This document shows, piece after piece, positions 1 through 8,506 of a stretch of 64,000 nucleotides of DNA. Made by a program: the position numbers and the translations under genes. How positions within the stretch are numbered: position 1 is the first letter of the stretch; each line of letters begins with the position of its first letter. The notes under the pieces are model-generated. The model had not been told where the DNA came from and did no database searches. It saw only the letters and a list, made by a program, of their open reading frames with translations. Origin of the DNA: an uncultured Eubacterium sp. (lineage in GTDB: Bacteria; Bacillota; Clostridia; Lachnospirales; Lachnospiraceae); the NCBI GenBank assembly GCA_910584065.1, contig CAJTZN010000005.1, forward strand, positions 1 to 64,000. Reading direction: 5' to 3'.

Positions 1-241
1 AACCAACGATTTTTCGGCATGTTCCAACCCCAAATTTGCACATGTTTTTGAACTCAGCCCATTTTTTCTCTTTTTTTAGGCTTATTTTTGGTTTTTTCGA
101 ATTTTTTTCGAAATTTCCCCCAAATCATTCCCCAAAACCCATATCTGTATTATACCTAACTTTCCACCCATACGCAAGAAAAAATTTTCCTCCTTTTACT
201 TCCTTTCCTCCCCTTCACCCCCCTCAAAATTCCCCCTCCAC
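1..241. other. non-coding edge region
   Basis: No convincing gene is seen. The first half is T-rich and the second half is C/T-rich on the plus strand. A 72-codon plus-strand frame (36-254) is low complexity (Phe/Pro-rich), lacks a ribosome site and overlaps the end of the next gene, so it was not called. The stretch is probably the 3' trailer of the minus-strand operon to its right. Confidence 0.5.
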
Positions 242-1297
242 TTACGCGCCATAAACCAACCTCCGCAAACTCCCCCTCTCAAACGTATACTCCGGCGTTT
301 CAAACGGATATTCCACCTCTTCCTCATAATACCATGGATCCTCTTCATGCCGGGGATTCTTCAACACATGAAACTCCTGCGCCGGCATATACCCCTGCCC
401 CAAAAGAAACGCCTTCGCGCCATCCTCCCGCTCGCACACATCCACGACCATCACGACATGGCCGGGACTTCCGCCCTTGAGAAAAACATCCCCCACCCGG
501 ATATCCTCCCGAGCGATCTTTTTCGTCTCCCCTTCCATCGTCGCCGTCCCAGAATAGGCAAACACGAGCCGCAGATATTTTTTCAACGACTGATAAGAAC
601 CATCGGATGACGAAGCCGGCACCCACCGCGCCGTATCACCGCTCACACTGATCGTATATCCCTGCCTCCATTTACTGTAATCCGCCTGAAAACCTCCCCC
701 CAGCGAAAAAGAAATCTTCTCAAACTGCTTCGTCCGCCAGAAATATTCCGCATACACCCGCATGATCGAATCCGCGCACTGCTGAAGATCCTCATTCTCA
801 ATCGGAAGCTTAAAAACCGCCGCATGCGCAGACTGGTTCCCCTTCCGGCTCCCATCATATAAAAGAACCGGCTTACCCGCCTTTTTCAGCGGGTACTCCC
901 GCAAAAAAGCAGTCAACGTACCCTGTTCCCGTTTCTTCCGCCCATACCCATCCGGAACGAGAAACCGCTCCTCGATCGTCTCCCCCTGCTCACAGATCAA
1001 ACTCGCATCCGTCGGCTCTGAAATCCTGCCCGCATCCGTCGGCTCGAAAATCTCGCCCGCATCCGTCGGCTCAGGAATCTCGCCCGCATCCGTCGGCTCC
1101 CGCAGCACCCCGGAATCACCATCGCCATCCCGCCGTCCTTCCGCCGCTCCCCCCTTCTCCCGGTCTGACACATCCTCCGAGCCTCCCCGCCACTCATCCA
1201 TGCCATCCTGCGTCCCTTTCCCGCAGCCGCCACCCGCCAGACAGACCGCCAAAAGCAACACAAAACAAACACCCAGCCGTCTCCTATTTCCTCTCAT
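242..1297 (-). CDS. DUF4846-type lipoprotein with 9-residue repeats
   Basis: A 351-residue exported lipoprotein of unknown function. Residues 1-25 form a lipoprotein signal ending in LAGGGC. A low-complexity acidic linker follows, containing four tandem 9-residue units of the type EPTDAGEIP. The C-terminal ~220 residues resemble the DUF4846 family (LREYPLKKAGKPVLLYDGS near the domain start, GDVFLKGGSPGHVVMVVDV near the end). The start overlaps the end of potC by 14 bp, so the two genes are translated together as the distal part of the potABC operon, at the place where potD would be expected. It shows no solute-binding-protein fold signature, so I do not call it PotD. Function unknown; family call moderately sure. 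Confidence 0.75.
   Translation of the reverse strand: MRGNRRRLGVCFVLLLAVCLAGGGCGKGTQDGMDEWRGGSEDVSDREKGGAAEGRRDGDGDSGVLREPTDAGEIPEPTDAGEIFEPTDAGRISEPTDASLICEQGETIEERFLVPDGYGRKKREQGTLTAFLREYPLKKAGKPVLLYDGSRKGNQSAHAAVFKLPIENEDLQQCADSIMRVYAEYFWRTKQFEKISFSLGGGFQADYSKWRQGYTISVSGDTARWVPASSSDGSYQSLKKYLRLVFAYSGTATMEGETKKIAREDIRVGDVFLKGGSPGHVVMVVDVCEREDGAKAFLLGQGYMPAQEFHVLKNPRHEEDPWYYEEEVEYPFETPEYTFERGSLRRLVYGA
1005..1103 (-). repeat. 27-bp in-frame tandem repeat (about 3.7 copies)
   Basis: Units begin at 1005, 1032, 1059 and 1086 on the plus strand, each with the core GCATCCGTCGGCTC. They encode the EPTDAGxIx repeats of the lipoprotein linker. The spacing is exactly 27 bp, so length changes would keep the frame. 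Confidence 0.9.
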
Positions 1298-2120
1298 CCG
1301 CTTCCCTCTCTTCCAACTGCAGCGGCTGCGTCCCGCGCCCTGCCTTCCGGTCCGCCCTCCGGTTTACCAAAATGAGCATCACAAACACAACGACAAACAG
1401 GATCGTCGAAAGCGCATAGATCTCCGGCTTGATCCCCTTCCGCACCTCCGCGTAGATCTTCGTCGAAAGCGTATCGATCCCGACCCCCTTCGTAAAATGC
1501 GTGATAACAAAATCATCCAGCGACATCGTAAACGACAGCAGAAACCCTGTCAAAATCCCCGGCAGTATATCCGGAAAGATCACTTTCACAAACGCATACT
1601 GCCGCGAGGCCCCGAGATCAAGCGCCGCCTCATACACACTCTTATTCATCTGCTTTAACTTCGGCAGCACACTCAAAACGACATAAGGAAGGTTAAATGT
1701 AATGTGGGCGATCAGCACGCTGCTGAACCCGAGCCGGTAATTCAGCGCTAGGAACAAAAGCATGAGAGAGATTCCCGTGACAATATCCGCGTTGAGCATC
1801 GGAATGTTCGTCACCGTCATCAGCACGACGCGGGGCAGGCGCTTCATCCGGTTCATCGCAAACGCCGCGGCGGTGCCGAGCAGCGTGGCCGCCAGCGCCG
1901 AAACAAACGCGATCAGAAGCGTCGTCCACAGCGCATCCATGATCTCACGCGAGGAAAACAGGCTCTCATACCACTTCAGGCTGAAACCGCCCCATTTCCC
2001 CCGGAATTTCGACTCATTAAACGAAAGTACGATCAGCGTGGCGATCGGACCGTACAAAAAGATAAAAATAACGAATAAATATACTTTCCCGAGGACGCCG
2101 GAAATTTTCTTTCCTACCAT
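1284..2120 (-). CDS. potC: spermidine/putrescine ABC transporter permease PotC
   Basis: Inner-membrane permease of a polyamine importer, 278 residues, with about six membrane segments (first near residues 10-32, last near 235-255). The cytoplasmic EAA-type loop that docks on the ATPase is visible as EAALDLGASRQYAFVKVIFPDI. It overlaps potB by 7 bp and the downstream lipoprotein by 14 bp, so it is part of a tightly coupled potA-potB-potC operon. Length and motif are normal for PotC. Confidence 0.93.
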   Translation of the reverse strand: MVGKKISGVLGKVYLFVIFIFLYGPIATLIVLSFNESKFRGKWGGFSLKWYESLFSSREIMDALWTTLLIAFVSALAATLLGTAAAFAMNRMKRLPRVVLMTVTNIPMLNADIVTGISLMLLFLALNYRLGFSSVLIAHITFNLPYVVLSVLPKLKQMNKSVYEAALDLGASRQYAFVKVIFPDILPGILTGFLLSFTMSLDDFVITHFTKGVGIDTLSTKIYAEVRKGIKPEIYALSTILFVVVFVMLILVNRRADRKAGRGTQPLQLEEREADERK

Positions 2121-2947
2121 ATCGCCGCCCCCTCCCCGTCTTTGTCATAATGGGACATAACCGCCATACTGCCGAGCACGAGCACCATCAAAACAAGCGA
2201 AAGCCCGGCCCCCTCGTACCAGTTATTCGCTGTCGTAAAATCCTGTTCGATGATGTTTCCGATCAGGTTGATCTTTGCCCCTCCCAAAAGGTTCGAGATG
2301 ACAAACGTCGTCATAGCCGGCACGAAAACCATCGTGATCCCGCTGACGATCCCCGGAAAGATCTGCGGCAGCGTAATGTGCCACAGCGTCTGGAACCAAT
2401 TGGCCCCGAGATCCTTCGCCGCGTCAAACGTGTGCTGGGGGATCTTCACGAGCGAATTGTAGATCGGAAGCACCATAAACGGCAGGTAATTGTACACCAT
2501 ACCGAGTATGATCGCCCCTTCCGTATTGATCATATTCTGCCCCGGCAGGCCGACCGCATGCAGCATCATATTGATGATCCCCGTTTTCTCCAGCAGCGAC
2601 TGCCAGGCGATCGTGCGGAGAAGAAAATTCATCCACATCGGCAGGATAAAAATGAAAATGATAAATCCATTACTGCTCACTTTTAAGCTGCGGATCACCA
2701 TGGACAGCGGCAGCGCAAGGACAAAACAGAGCACGGTACTGATCAGTGAAAGCTTGATCGATAACAGAAGCGCTTTTCCGTGGGCCGGCGAAGCAATGCT
2801 TTTCACATGCTCCCATGTAAAGCCGCCGTCCCGGTCGGTAAACGCGTAAAAACATACGATAAAAAGCGGCACAACGACAAAAATCGCCATCCACACCGTA
2901 TACGGATAGGAGAGGCGGCGGATATGCTTAGATCCGTTCACGGGCAA
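2114..2947 (-). CDS. potB: spermidine/putrescine ABC transporter permease PotB
   Basis: Partner permease of PotC, 277 residues, about six membrane helices. The ATPase-docking EAA loop reads DAAKDLGANWFQTLWHITLP. The start lies inside the end of potA (20 bp overlap) and the stop overlaps potC by 7 bp, indicating translational coupling. The PotB/PotC heterodimer should form the membrane channel for polyamines, energised by PotA. The binding protein PotD is not encoded in this window. Confidence 0.93.
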   Translation of the reverse strand: MPVNGSKHIRRLSYPYTVWMAIFVVVPLFIVCFYAFTDRDGGFTWEHVKSIASPAHGKALLLSIKLSLISTVLCFVLALPLSMVIRSLKVSSNGFIIFIFILPMWMNFLLRTIAWQSLLEKTGIINMMLHAVGLPGQNMINTEGAIILGMVYNYLPFMVLPIYNSLVKIPQHTFDAAKDLGANWFQTLWHITLPQIFPGIVSGITMVFVPAMTTFVISNLLGGAKINLIGNIIEQDFTTANNWYEGAGLSLVLMVLVLGSMAVMSHYDKDGEGAAIW

Positions 2948-4004
2948 ACACCTCCTCCGCCTTGTTCTCCGGTTTTTTCATGATCTGAATATTAAACGGG
3001 TCCACCCACAGGCCCACCTCTTTCCCCACTTCCGCAAGCCGGGTACTCTGAACGAGCCACGTGTAGCCGTTATCTTCAATCTCCATCTCATAGTGCACGC
3101 CTTTGAATACGAGGGAAATGACGCGTCCCCGGATCAATCCCTTTTCCGGCGGCACCAAAATAAGATCCTCCGGACGTATGACAACATCCACAGGACGATT
3201 CTCGCCAAAGCCCACATCCACGCACACAAACTCTTTCCCCAGAATATTGACCAGCTTATCACGCACCATCGTCGCCGGGATGATATTGCTCTCGCCGATA
3301 AAATCAGCGACAAACGCGTTCTGGGGTTCGTTGTAAATATCCTCCGGCGAACCGATCTGCTGGATATATCCCTGGTTCATCACGACGATCGTATCCGACA
3401 TCGTAAGAGCCTCTTCCTGATCGTGTGTCACATAGACAAATGTGATGCCCAGTTCCTCCTTCAGCCGGATCAGCTCATACTGCATATCCTGCCGGAGTTT
3501 GAGATCGAGCGCGCCGAGCGGCTCGTCGAGCAGCAGTATTTTCGGCTCATTCACGATCGCCCTCGCAATGGCGATCCGCTGCTGCTGCCCGCCGCTGAGT
3601 GAATCCGGGGAGCGCTTTTCGTACCCCTCGAGATTCACAAGCTTTAGCGCATATTTAATTTTATCCTTTATATATTGCTTCGACTTCTTTTTGATCTTCA
3701 ATCCAAACGCGATGTTTTCCTCAATATTCATATGGGAAAACAGCGCGTATTTTTGAAATACGGTATTGATCGGCCGCTTATTCGCAGGCACTCTGGCAAT
3801 ATCCACACCATTCAAAAGCACCTGACCCTCATCTGCGGTCTCAAATCCACCCATAATACGAAGGGTCGTTGTCTTGCCGCAGCCGCTCGGCCCCAGCAAG
3901 GTAACAAACTCATTCTCATGAATAGTAAGATTCATTTTATCAAGAACGATTTGTCCGTCAAATGATTTGGTGATGCCTTTTAGCTCAATACATTTTTCAG
4001 CCAT
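2928..4004 (-). CDS. potA: spermidine/putrescine ABC transporter ATPase PotA
   Basis: Energising ATPase of the polyamine importer. Walker A GPSGCGKTT, signature LSGGQQQR, Walker B LLLDEPLGALD and the H-loop VTHDQEEALT are intact. A C-terminal TOBE-like regulatory domain occupies roughly the last 100 residues. I place the start at the ATG at 4004 (MAEKCIELKG), which has AGGAGG about eight bases upstream; a longer frame to 4049 lacks a ribosome site. First gene of the potABC operon, 85 bp after the GH115 stop. An imperfect hairpin spans 4073-4101 but has no clear T-tract, so partial read-through from GH115 is possible. Confidence 0.94.
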   Translation of the reverse strand: MAEKCIELKGITKSFDGQIVLDKMNLTIHENEFVTLLGPSGCGKTTTLRIMGGFETADEGQVLLNGVDIARVPANKRPINTVFQKYALFSHMNIEENIAFGLKIKKKSKQYIKDKIKYALKLVNLEGYEKRSPDSLSGGQQQRIAIARAIVNEPKILLLDEPLGALDLKLRQDMQYELIRLKEELGITFVYVTHDQEEALTMSDTIVVMNQGYIQQIGSPEDIYNEPQNAFVADFIGESNIIPATMVRDKLVNILGKEFVCVDVGFGENRPVDVVIRPEDLILVPPEKGLIRGRVISLVFKGVHYEMEIEDNGYTWLVQSTRLAEVGKEVGLWVDPFNIQIMKKPENKAEEVFARERI

Positions 4005-4089
4005 AACAAATCCTCCTGTAATCCCGCAGGTATCAGTTCTAACCTGCACCCGCGGGCGTCACATGCTTACATCCACGGGTGTGTATTTT

Positions 4090-6969
4090 TTACACCTGTG
4101 GACTCTCATCCGGGCCAAGGTACGAATCGGGAAGCTCTCCCCGGTACAACACAAGCCGCTGTAGCGCGAGACCAGCCTCCACACCATAAAACCGGAGTTC
4201 ATTGACTCCTGCCTCCAGCCTGTGCTTCGTGATCCCATAATGGCAGTTATCCAAAACGCCTTCCGTCCATGTGTGCGGACGGTTCGGGCCGCCGCCGATC
4301 CGGTAATCCTCCGCCAGGATCGTATCACCTGTCACGATATCCCCGCCTGCCGCAGAAACCGCGTACCGCATCGTCCTTCCGTGCTCGAGATTATTTCCGG
4401 GCGACGTGATCACGCGGAGGGAATACTCCCCGGCCTCCTTGACATAAACCGAATAGGTCAGGCACGGCGCCTTTCCGATCTCATCAAAATTTGCCGTCGT
4501 CGGATAGATTTTCATCGAGGCATCTGTCTTACCGTAGGCAGACAGTTTCGTAAACGCGTACTCCCCGTACGGGATATTGTGCGCAAAATGCCCGGCCTCG
4601 ATCGCCACGATGCCGTCCCGTTCCACAAACGTCCCCGCCGGAACACCGGCCGGCGCCGCCGTATAGACAACGGATACCTCTACCCGGTTATTGCCCTCCG
4701 CCGTTTCCGCGCCTGCTGCGTCCGAACTACCCACGGCTTTTACGACAGCCACCGTTCCCGAAAAACTGTCGGTACAACCCGGATCAATCGAAACTTCCAC
4801 CGTCACGACCTCATCCGCGGCCGTCCCCGCCGTCTGGCTGACGATGATGCCATCCGACGCCTGGATCTCGTAATCAAACGGCTCCACACCGGCATTGGCG
4901 ATCTCAATAACATATTTTTCTTTCCCCAGCGCGGTAAACTCCGGCAGACAAATCGTCCCCTCCGCGGCAAACGCGTCCGCGCCTTCCGCGTGCACGAGCA
5001 TCCGGCTCCCGCTCTCCGGTTCGATTCGCTCCGTCTCCGGATAATGCCAGCCCTCGTCATTCCAGGTGACAAAACATGCGTGGGCCGACATCATCATGCC
5101 CTTCCACTTGCCTTCCGCCATTTCCTCGTTATAATACGCCGTCAACCGCTCGTCACGGCGGATCGCCTGTTCCACCCTCTCGGCATAACCGTTCGCCGCC
5201 GCAAGCCCCATCTTCGCGTACCAGTTGTTCAGCGCGGCATACAGGCTCATAAGCTGTAAGTTCATGCCCGCAACTGCCGGATAATAGACGACACTGTAAA
5301 ACGTCGCCGCGCACTCCTCCGGAATGCAGTCTTTCACGCTGTCCACTTTGGCGATCAACGCCTCGCAGCGGACGATCATCTTCTTCGTCTCATTAAAATG
5401 GGATACGTGGTACACGCCCGGATTCATCGCCTCCGGACGGCGCAGTCCGTGGATCCGCGTATATTCGCGCAAAATATCACCGATCGTCTGTTTGACCGCT
5501 TCATCTGTCACATAAGCGCCAAACTGCTCCTCCACCCAGGAGGCGAGAAATTCATCGGTCTGGTTCGGGTGCTCCGTCCCCATATGTTCAAAATCATACG
5601 CCAGTTCCATAAAATACGATAATGGCAGCTCATTCGGCCGCACGTCCCCGACATTGACGATCCACAGATCGCGGATGCCGTAATCATAGGCCATCGACAC
5701 CTGTTCCCACACTTTCGGCAGCGTCGTGGAATTGACCCACTCATAGGAAATCGGCGCGCCGTGGTAATCGAAATGATAATACAGCCCCCAGCCCGCCTCG
5801 CGGCCGCGTATGTCCTCGGTCGGAAGCGTCCGCACATTCCCGAAATTATCATCGGAAAGAAGCAGCGTAACGTCATCGAGACCGTCCCACGAACGGAGAC
5901 CCTCGACGCCGTCGCCGCCATAGTAAAAGCCCTCGACCTCTTTATAAAGAGCCAGCATCTTCGGCATGTGATCGCAGCCCTTTTCCCGTATGATCCGCTT
6001 CTGGTCGGTAATGATCTGGCGCAGAAGTTCCACATTTTCCTGGATTGTCGAATCCGGCCCGAGCATCATCGTATCGCGCTCCCCGCGCATGCCGATGGTG
6101 ATCATGTGCTTAAAATCCTTATCCCTCTCCACGCCGTCTTCCCAGTAACGGTACAGGCCTTCCCCGTTCGTGTAATAATTCCAGTCCTTCCCGTACCCCA
6201 CATTATTTTCGTCGGTTTTGACCTTGTCCCACTCCTCGCTGGCGCGCATGAGCGGCTCATGGTGCGACTGCCCGATCGTGATGCCGAGATCGGTCGCCAG
6301 CTTGATGATCGCCAGCGGGTCTTCCGAGCCGTCGAGCGGAAGCGAAGCCGACCACATCGCTGGCCAGAAATAGTTCCCCTTTAAGCGGAGCAAAAGGTCA
6401 AATACCTTTTCATAAAAAAATTCATTGAAATCCCCAAATGTATTCATCACAAAGTTTCCGAGTGACGGCCACTCATCGTTCATAAAAAATCCGCGGAATT
6501 TCACGGACGGTTCCTTCGAAACGAAATCCACGCTTTCATCCAGAACGAGTTCCTTCCGCTTCGCCGGCTTTACGTCCGCCCAGTACACCCAGGGCGACAC
6601 CCCGATGCTGCGTGAAATATGGTAAATACCAAACAGCGTAGCGATCGTCTCCGTCCCACAGATCACGAGTTTTTCCGTTCCCTGATAGGAAACGAGCCGG
6701 ACGAGAAATGACTCCCTCTTTCCCCTCAGCCCCGATACATCCAATACGCCCTCTTCCTCCAGCCGGCTCATGAGCGGCGAAGCGCCAAGAGTCCCCACGA
6801 GCACCTGCGGTTCCCCCGTCACGTCCTCGTCAAGTGGCATCTCAGCATCAGATACGAGTGACACGTCTTTACTGAAAATGCGTGCCACATGCACGAGTCC
6901 CCTGCGGTCATCCGCCTCCTTATCCACATAGATTCCAGCCGCTTTTTCTTTCACCAAATAGAATTTCAT
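4090..6969 (-). CDS. GH115 xylan alpha-1,2-glucuronidase
   Basis: A 959-residue enzyme expected to remove (4-O-methyl)glucuronic acid side chains from xylan or its fragments. The N-terminal alpha/beta region and central catalytic region show GH115-like sequence (RGFFMNDEWPSLGNF; KGNYFWPAMWSASLP; IGQSHHEPLMRA; MIVRCEALIAKV), and a C-terminal beta-rich domain runs from roughly residue 690. No signal peptide is seen, so it is probably cytoplasmic and acts on imported aldouronic acids. It starts 24 bp after uxaC on the same strand, so product glucuronate is channelled directly to the isomerase. Family call is secure; the exact substrate is inferred. Confidence 0.9.
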   Translation of the reverse strand: MKFYLVKEKAAGIYVDKEADDRRGLVHVARIFSKDVSLVSDAEMPLDEDVTGEPQVLVGTLGASPLMSRLEEEGVLDVSGLRGKRESFLVRLVSYQGTEKLVICGTETIATLFGIYHISRSIGVSPWVYWADVKPAKRKELVLDESVDFVSKEPSVKFRGFFMNDEWPSLGNFVMNTFGDFNEFFYEKVFDLLLRLKGNYFWPAMWSASLPLDGSEDPLAIIKLATDLGITIGQSHHEPLMRASEEWDKVKTDENNVGYGKDWNYYTNGEGLYRYWEDGVERDKDFKHMITIGMRGERDTMMLGPDSTIQENVELLRQIITDQKRIIREKGCDHMPKMLALYKEVEGFYYGGDGVEGLRSWDGLDDVTLLLSDDNFGNVRTLPTEDIRGREAGWGLYYHFDYHGAPISYEWVNSTTLPKVWEQVSMAYDYGIRDLWIVNVGDVRPNELPLSYFMELAYDFEHMGTEHPNQTDEFLASWVEEQFGAYVTDEAVKQTIGDILREYTRIHGLRRPEAMNPGVYHVSHFNETKKMIVRCEALIAKVDSVKDCIPEECAATFYSVVYYPAVAGMNLQLMSLYAALNNWYAKMGLAAANGYAERVEQAIRRDERLTAYYNEEMAEGKWKGMMMSAHACFVTWNDEGWHYPETERIEPESGSRMLVHAEGADAFAAEGTICLPEFTALGKEKYVIEIANAGVEPFDYEIQASDGIIVSQTAGTAADEVVTVEVSIDPGCTDSFSGTVAVVKAVGSSDAAGAETAEGNNRVEVSVVYTAAPAGVPAGTFVERDGIVAIEAGHFAHNIPYGEYAFTKLSAYGKTDASMKIYPTTANFDEIGKAPCLTYSVYVKEAGEYSLRVITSPGNNLEHGRTMRYAVSAAGGDIVTGDTILAEDYRIGGGPNRPHTWTEGVLDNCHYGITKHRLEAGVNELRFYGVEAGLALQRLVLYRGELPDSYLGPDESPQV

Positions 6970-6993
6970 ACTTTTCCCCCATTTATGTACTGA

Positions 6994-8400
6994 TCAAACA
7001 TCAAATCCAAAATAAGCAACCGCGTTCCCATACGATATATCTTTTACAAGACCGCCCAACAGATCATAATCCTCCGGATATTCCCCATTCTCCACAAGCT
7101 TCCCGATAAAATCACATAAAATACGGCGGAAATACTCGTGTCTGGGATAAGATACAAAACTCCGCGAATCGGTCAGCATGCCGATAAAGTTCCCAAGAAG
7201 CCCGAGGCTCGCCAGTGAGGTGACCTGCTCGATCATCCCCGGCTTATGGTCATTGAACCACCAGGCCGATCCCTGCTGGATCTTACCGCGGATGCCATCG
7301 CCCTGAAAACAGCCGATGATCGTGCCGATCACCGCGTTATCCGTGGGGTTCAGTGAGTAAAGGATCGTCTTCGGCAGCTCGCCGGTGCGGCACAGCGCAT
7401 TCAGAAAATCCGCCACTTCCGCCGTAAACCCTTTTTCGTTGATACAATCGATTCCGGCATTGGCTCCCGCGGCCGCGAACACCCGCTCATTATTTTCCCT
7501 TTTCGCGCCGTAGTGGAGCTGCATCGCCAAATCCCGAGCCGCGTACTCACGGCCGAAAAAGAGCATCATCATCGTCTTAAACTGCAAAACCTCTTCGTGC
7601 GTCAGCATCTCTCCCGCCAGGCTTCGTGTTACCAAAAGCTCCATTTCCTCGTCGGACACCGGACGGTACTCGGCATTGTCCAAACCGTGGTCGGTGATCC
7701 GGCACCCATTCTCGACGAAATAGTCGAGACGTTTGACCAGCGCCTGTTTCATCGAATCGAAATCCGTGATCGCGACGCCGCTCACTTCGGACAGCTTTTT
7801 CACATAGTCACAAAATCCTTCCTTTTCCGGACACATGACGAGATCCGGCCGCCATGCCGGAAGTACCTGGACGTCAAACGTCTCGTCATCCCGGATCTGC
7901 TTATGATAACGCAGGTCGTCCACCGGATCATCCGTCGTGCACACCAGCGTGACATTCGACATACGGATCAGATTTCTCGCCGACATATCCGGTGACTGCA
8001 GCTTTTCATTACAGGCGTCATAAACCGTCTTCCAGTTTTTCCCACTTAATGGCTCATAAATACCAAAATACCGCTGGAGCTCTAAATGGCACCAGTGGTA
8101 CATCGGATTCCCTATCGCCCGTGGCAGCGCTTCCGCGAACGCATGAAATTTTTCTTCGTCCGGCGCATCGCCGGTGATATACCTCTCATCCACACCATTC
8201 GACCGCATGATACGCCATTTGTAATGATCCCCGCCGAGCCACAGCTCGGTCATATTCCGAAATCGCCTGTCCTCCGCGATCTCCCTCGGTTCCAAATGAC
8301 AATGATAGTCAAGAACCGGCGTCGTTTCGGCATATTCGTGGAATAACTTCCTGGCCGTCCCCGTCGTCAATAAAAAATCCTCATCCATAAACCCTTTCAT
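6994..8400 (-). CDS. uxaC: glucuronate isomerase UxaC
   Basis: Converts D-glucuronate to D-fructuronate (and galacturonate to tagaturonate), the first step of hexuronate catabolism. About 468 residues, normal for the family. The metal-binding amidohydrolase-like motif DYHCHLEP lies near residue 35, and family segments RNMTELWLGGDHYKWRIMR and SYPRHEYFRRILCDFIG are visible. The ATG at 8400 is preferred over one 12 bp upstream because GGAG sits at proper spacing before it. It forms an operon with the GH115 gene; no uxaB/kdgK-type genes follow in this window. Confidence 0.95.
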   Translation of the reverse strand: MKGFMDEDFLLTTGTARKLFHEYAETTPVLDYHCHLEPREIAEDRRFRNMTELWLGGDHYKWRIMRSNGVDERYITGDAPDEEKFHAFAEALPRAIGNPMYHWCHLELQRYFGIYEPLSGKNWKTVYDACNEKLQSPDMSARNLIRMSNVTLVCTTDDPVDDLRYHKQIRDDETFDVQVLPAWRPDLVMCPEKEGFCDYVKKLSEVSGVAITDFDSMKQALVKRLDYFVENGCRITDHGLDNAEYRPVSDEEMELLVTRSLAGEMLTHEEVLQFKTMMMLFFGREYAARDLAMQLHYGAKRENNERVFAAAGANAGIDCINEKGFTAEVADFLNALCRTGELPKTILYSLNPTDNAVIGTIIGCFQGDGIRGKIQQGSAWWFNDHKPGMIEQVTSLASLGLLGNFIGMLTDSRSFVSYPRHEYFRRILCDFIGKLVENGEYPEDYDLLGGLVKDISYGNAVAYFGFDV

Positions 8401-8456
8401 TTCACACTCCATTCCTGCGTAAACCGTACGCGTAAATTAAACACTTATGCACTCCT

Positions 8457-8499
8457 CAAGTTGCGAAGCAACTTGCCAACAAGCGCCTGGGCGCTTGTT
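8457..8499. other. pair of adjacent perfect stem-loops
   Basis: Stem 1: CAAGTTGC (8457-8464), 3-nt loop, GCAACTTG (8468-8475). Stem 2: AACAAGCGC (8478-8486), loop CTGG, GCGCTTGTT (8491-8499) followed by TT on the plus strand. They lie between the deacetylase and uxaC. On the minus strand, the direction of both neighbouring genes, no T-tract follows, so this is not a classic terminator; it may be a processing or attenuation element or a REP-like unit. Confidence 0.6.
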
Positions 8500-8506
8500 T
8501 TAGCAC

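Noticed and set aside
36..254. 72-codon plus-strand frame at the left edge
   Set aside because: Phe/Pro-rich low complexity, no ribosome site, overlaps the real lipoprotein gene end.
4073..4101. intrinsic terminator between GH115 and potA
   Set aside because: Stem with a mismatch and a loop rich in A/T, but no T-run after it on the minus strand.
4222..5259. 345-codon plus-strand frame opposite GH115
   Set aside because: Shadow of a GC-rich gene: Arg/His-rich, no start signal, no family motifs, fully antisense to a well-supported gene. The same applies to other long antisense frames (e.g. 16049-17401, 29424-29948, 58004-58993).
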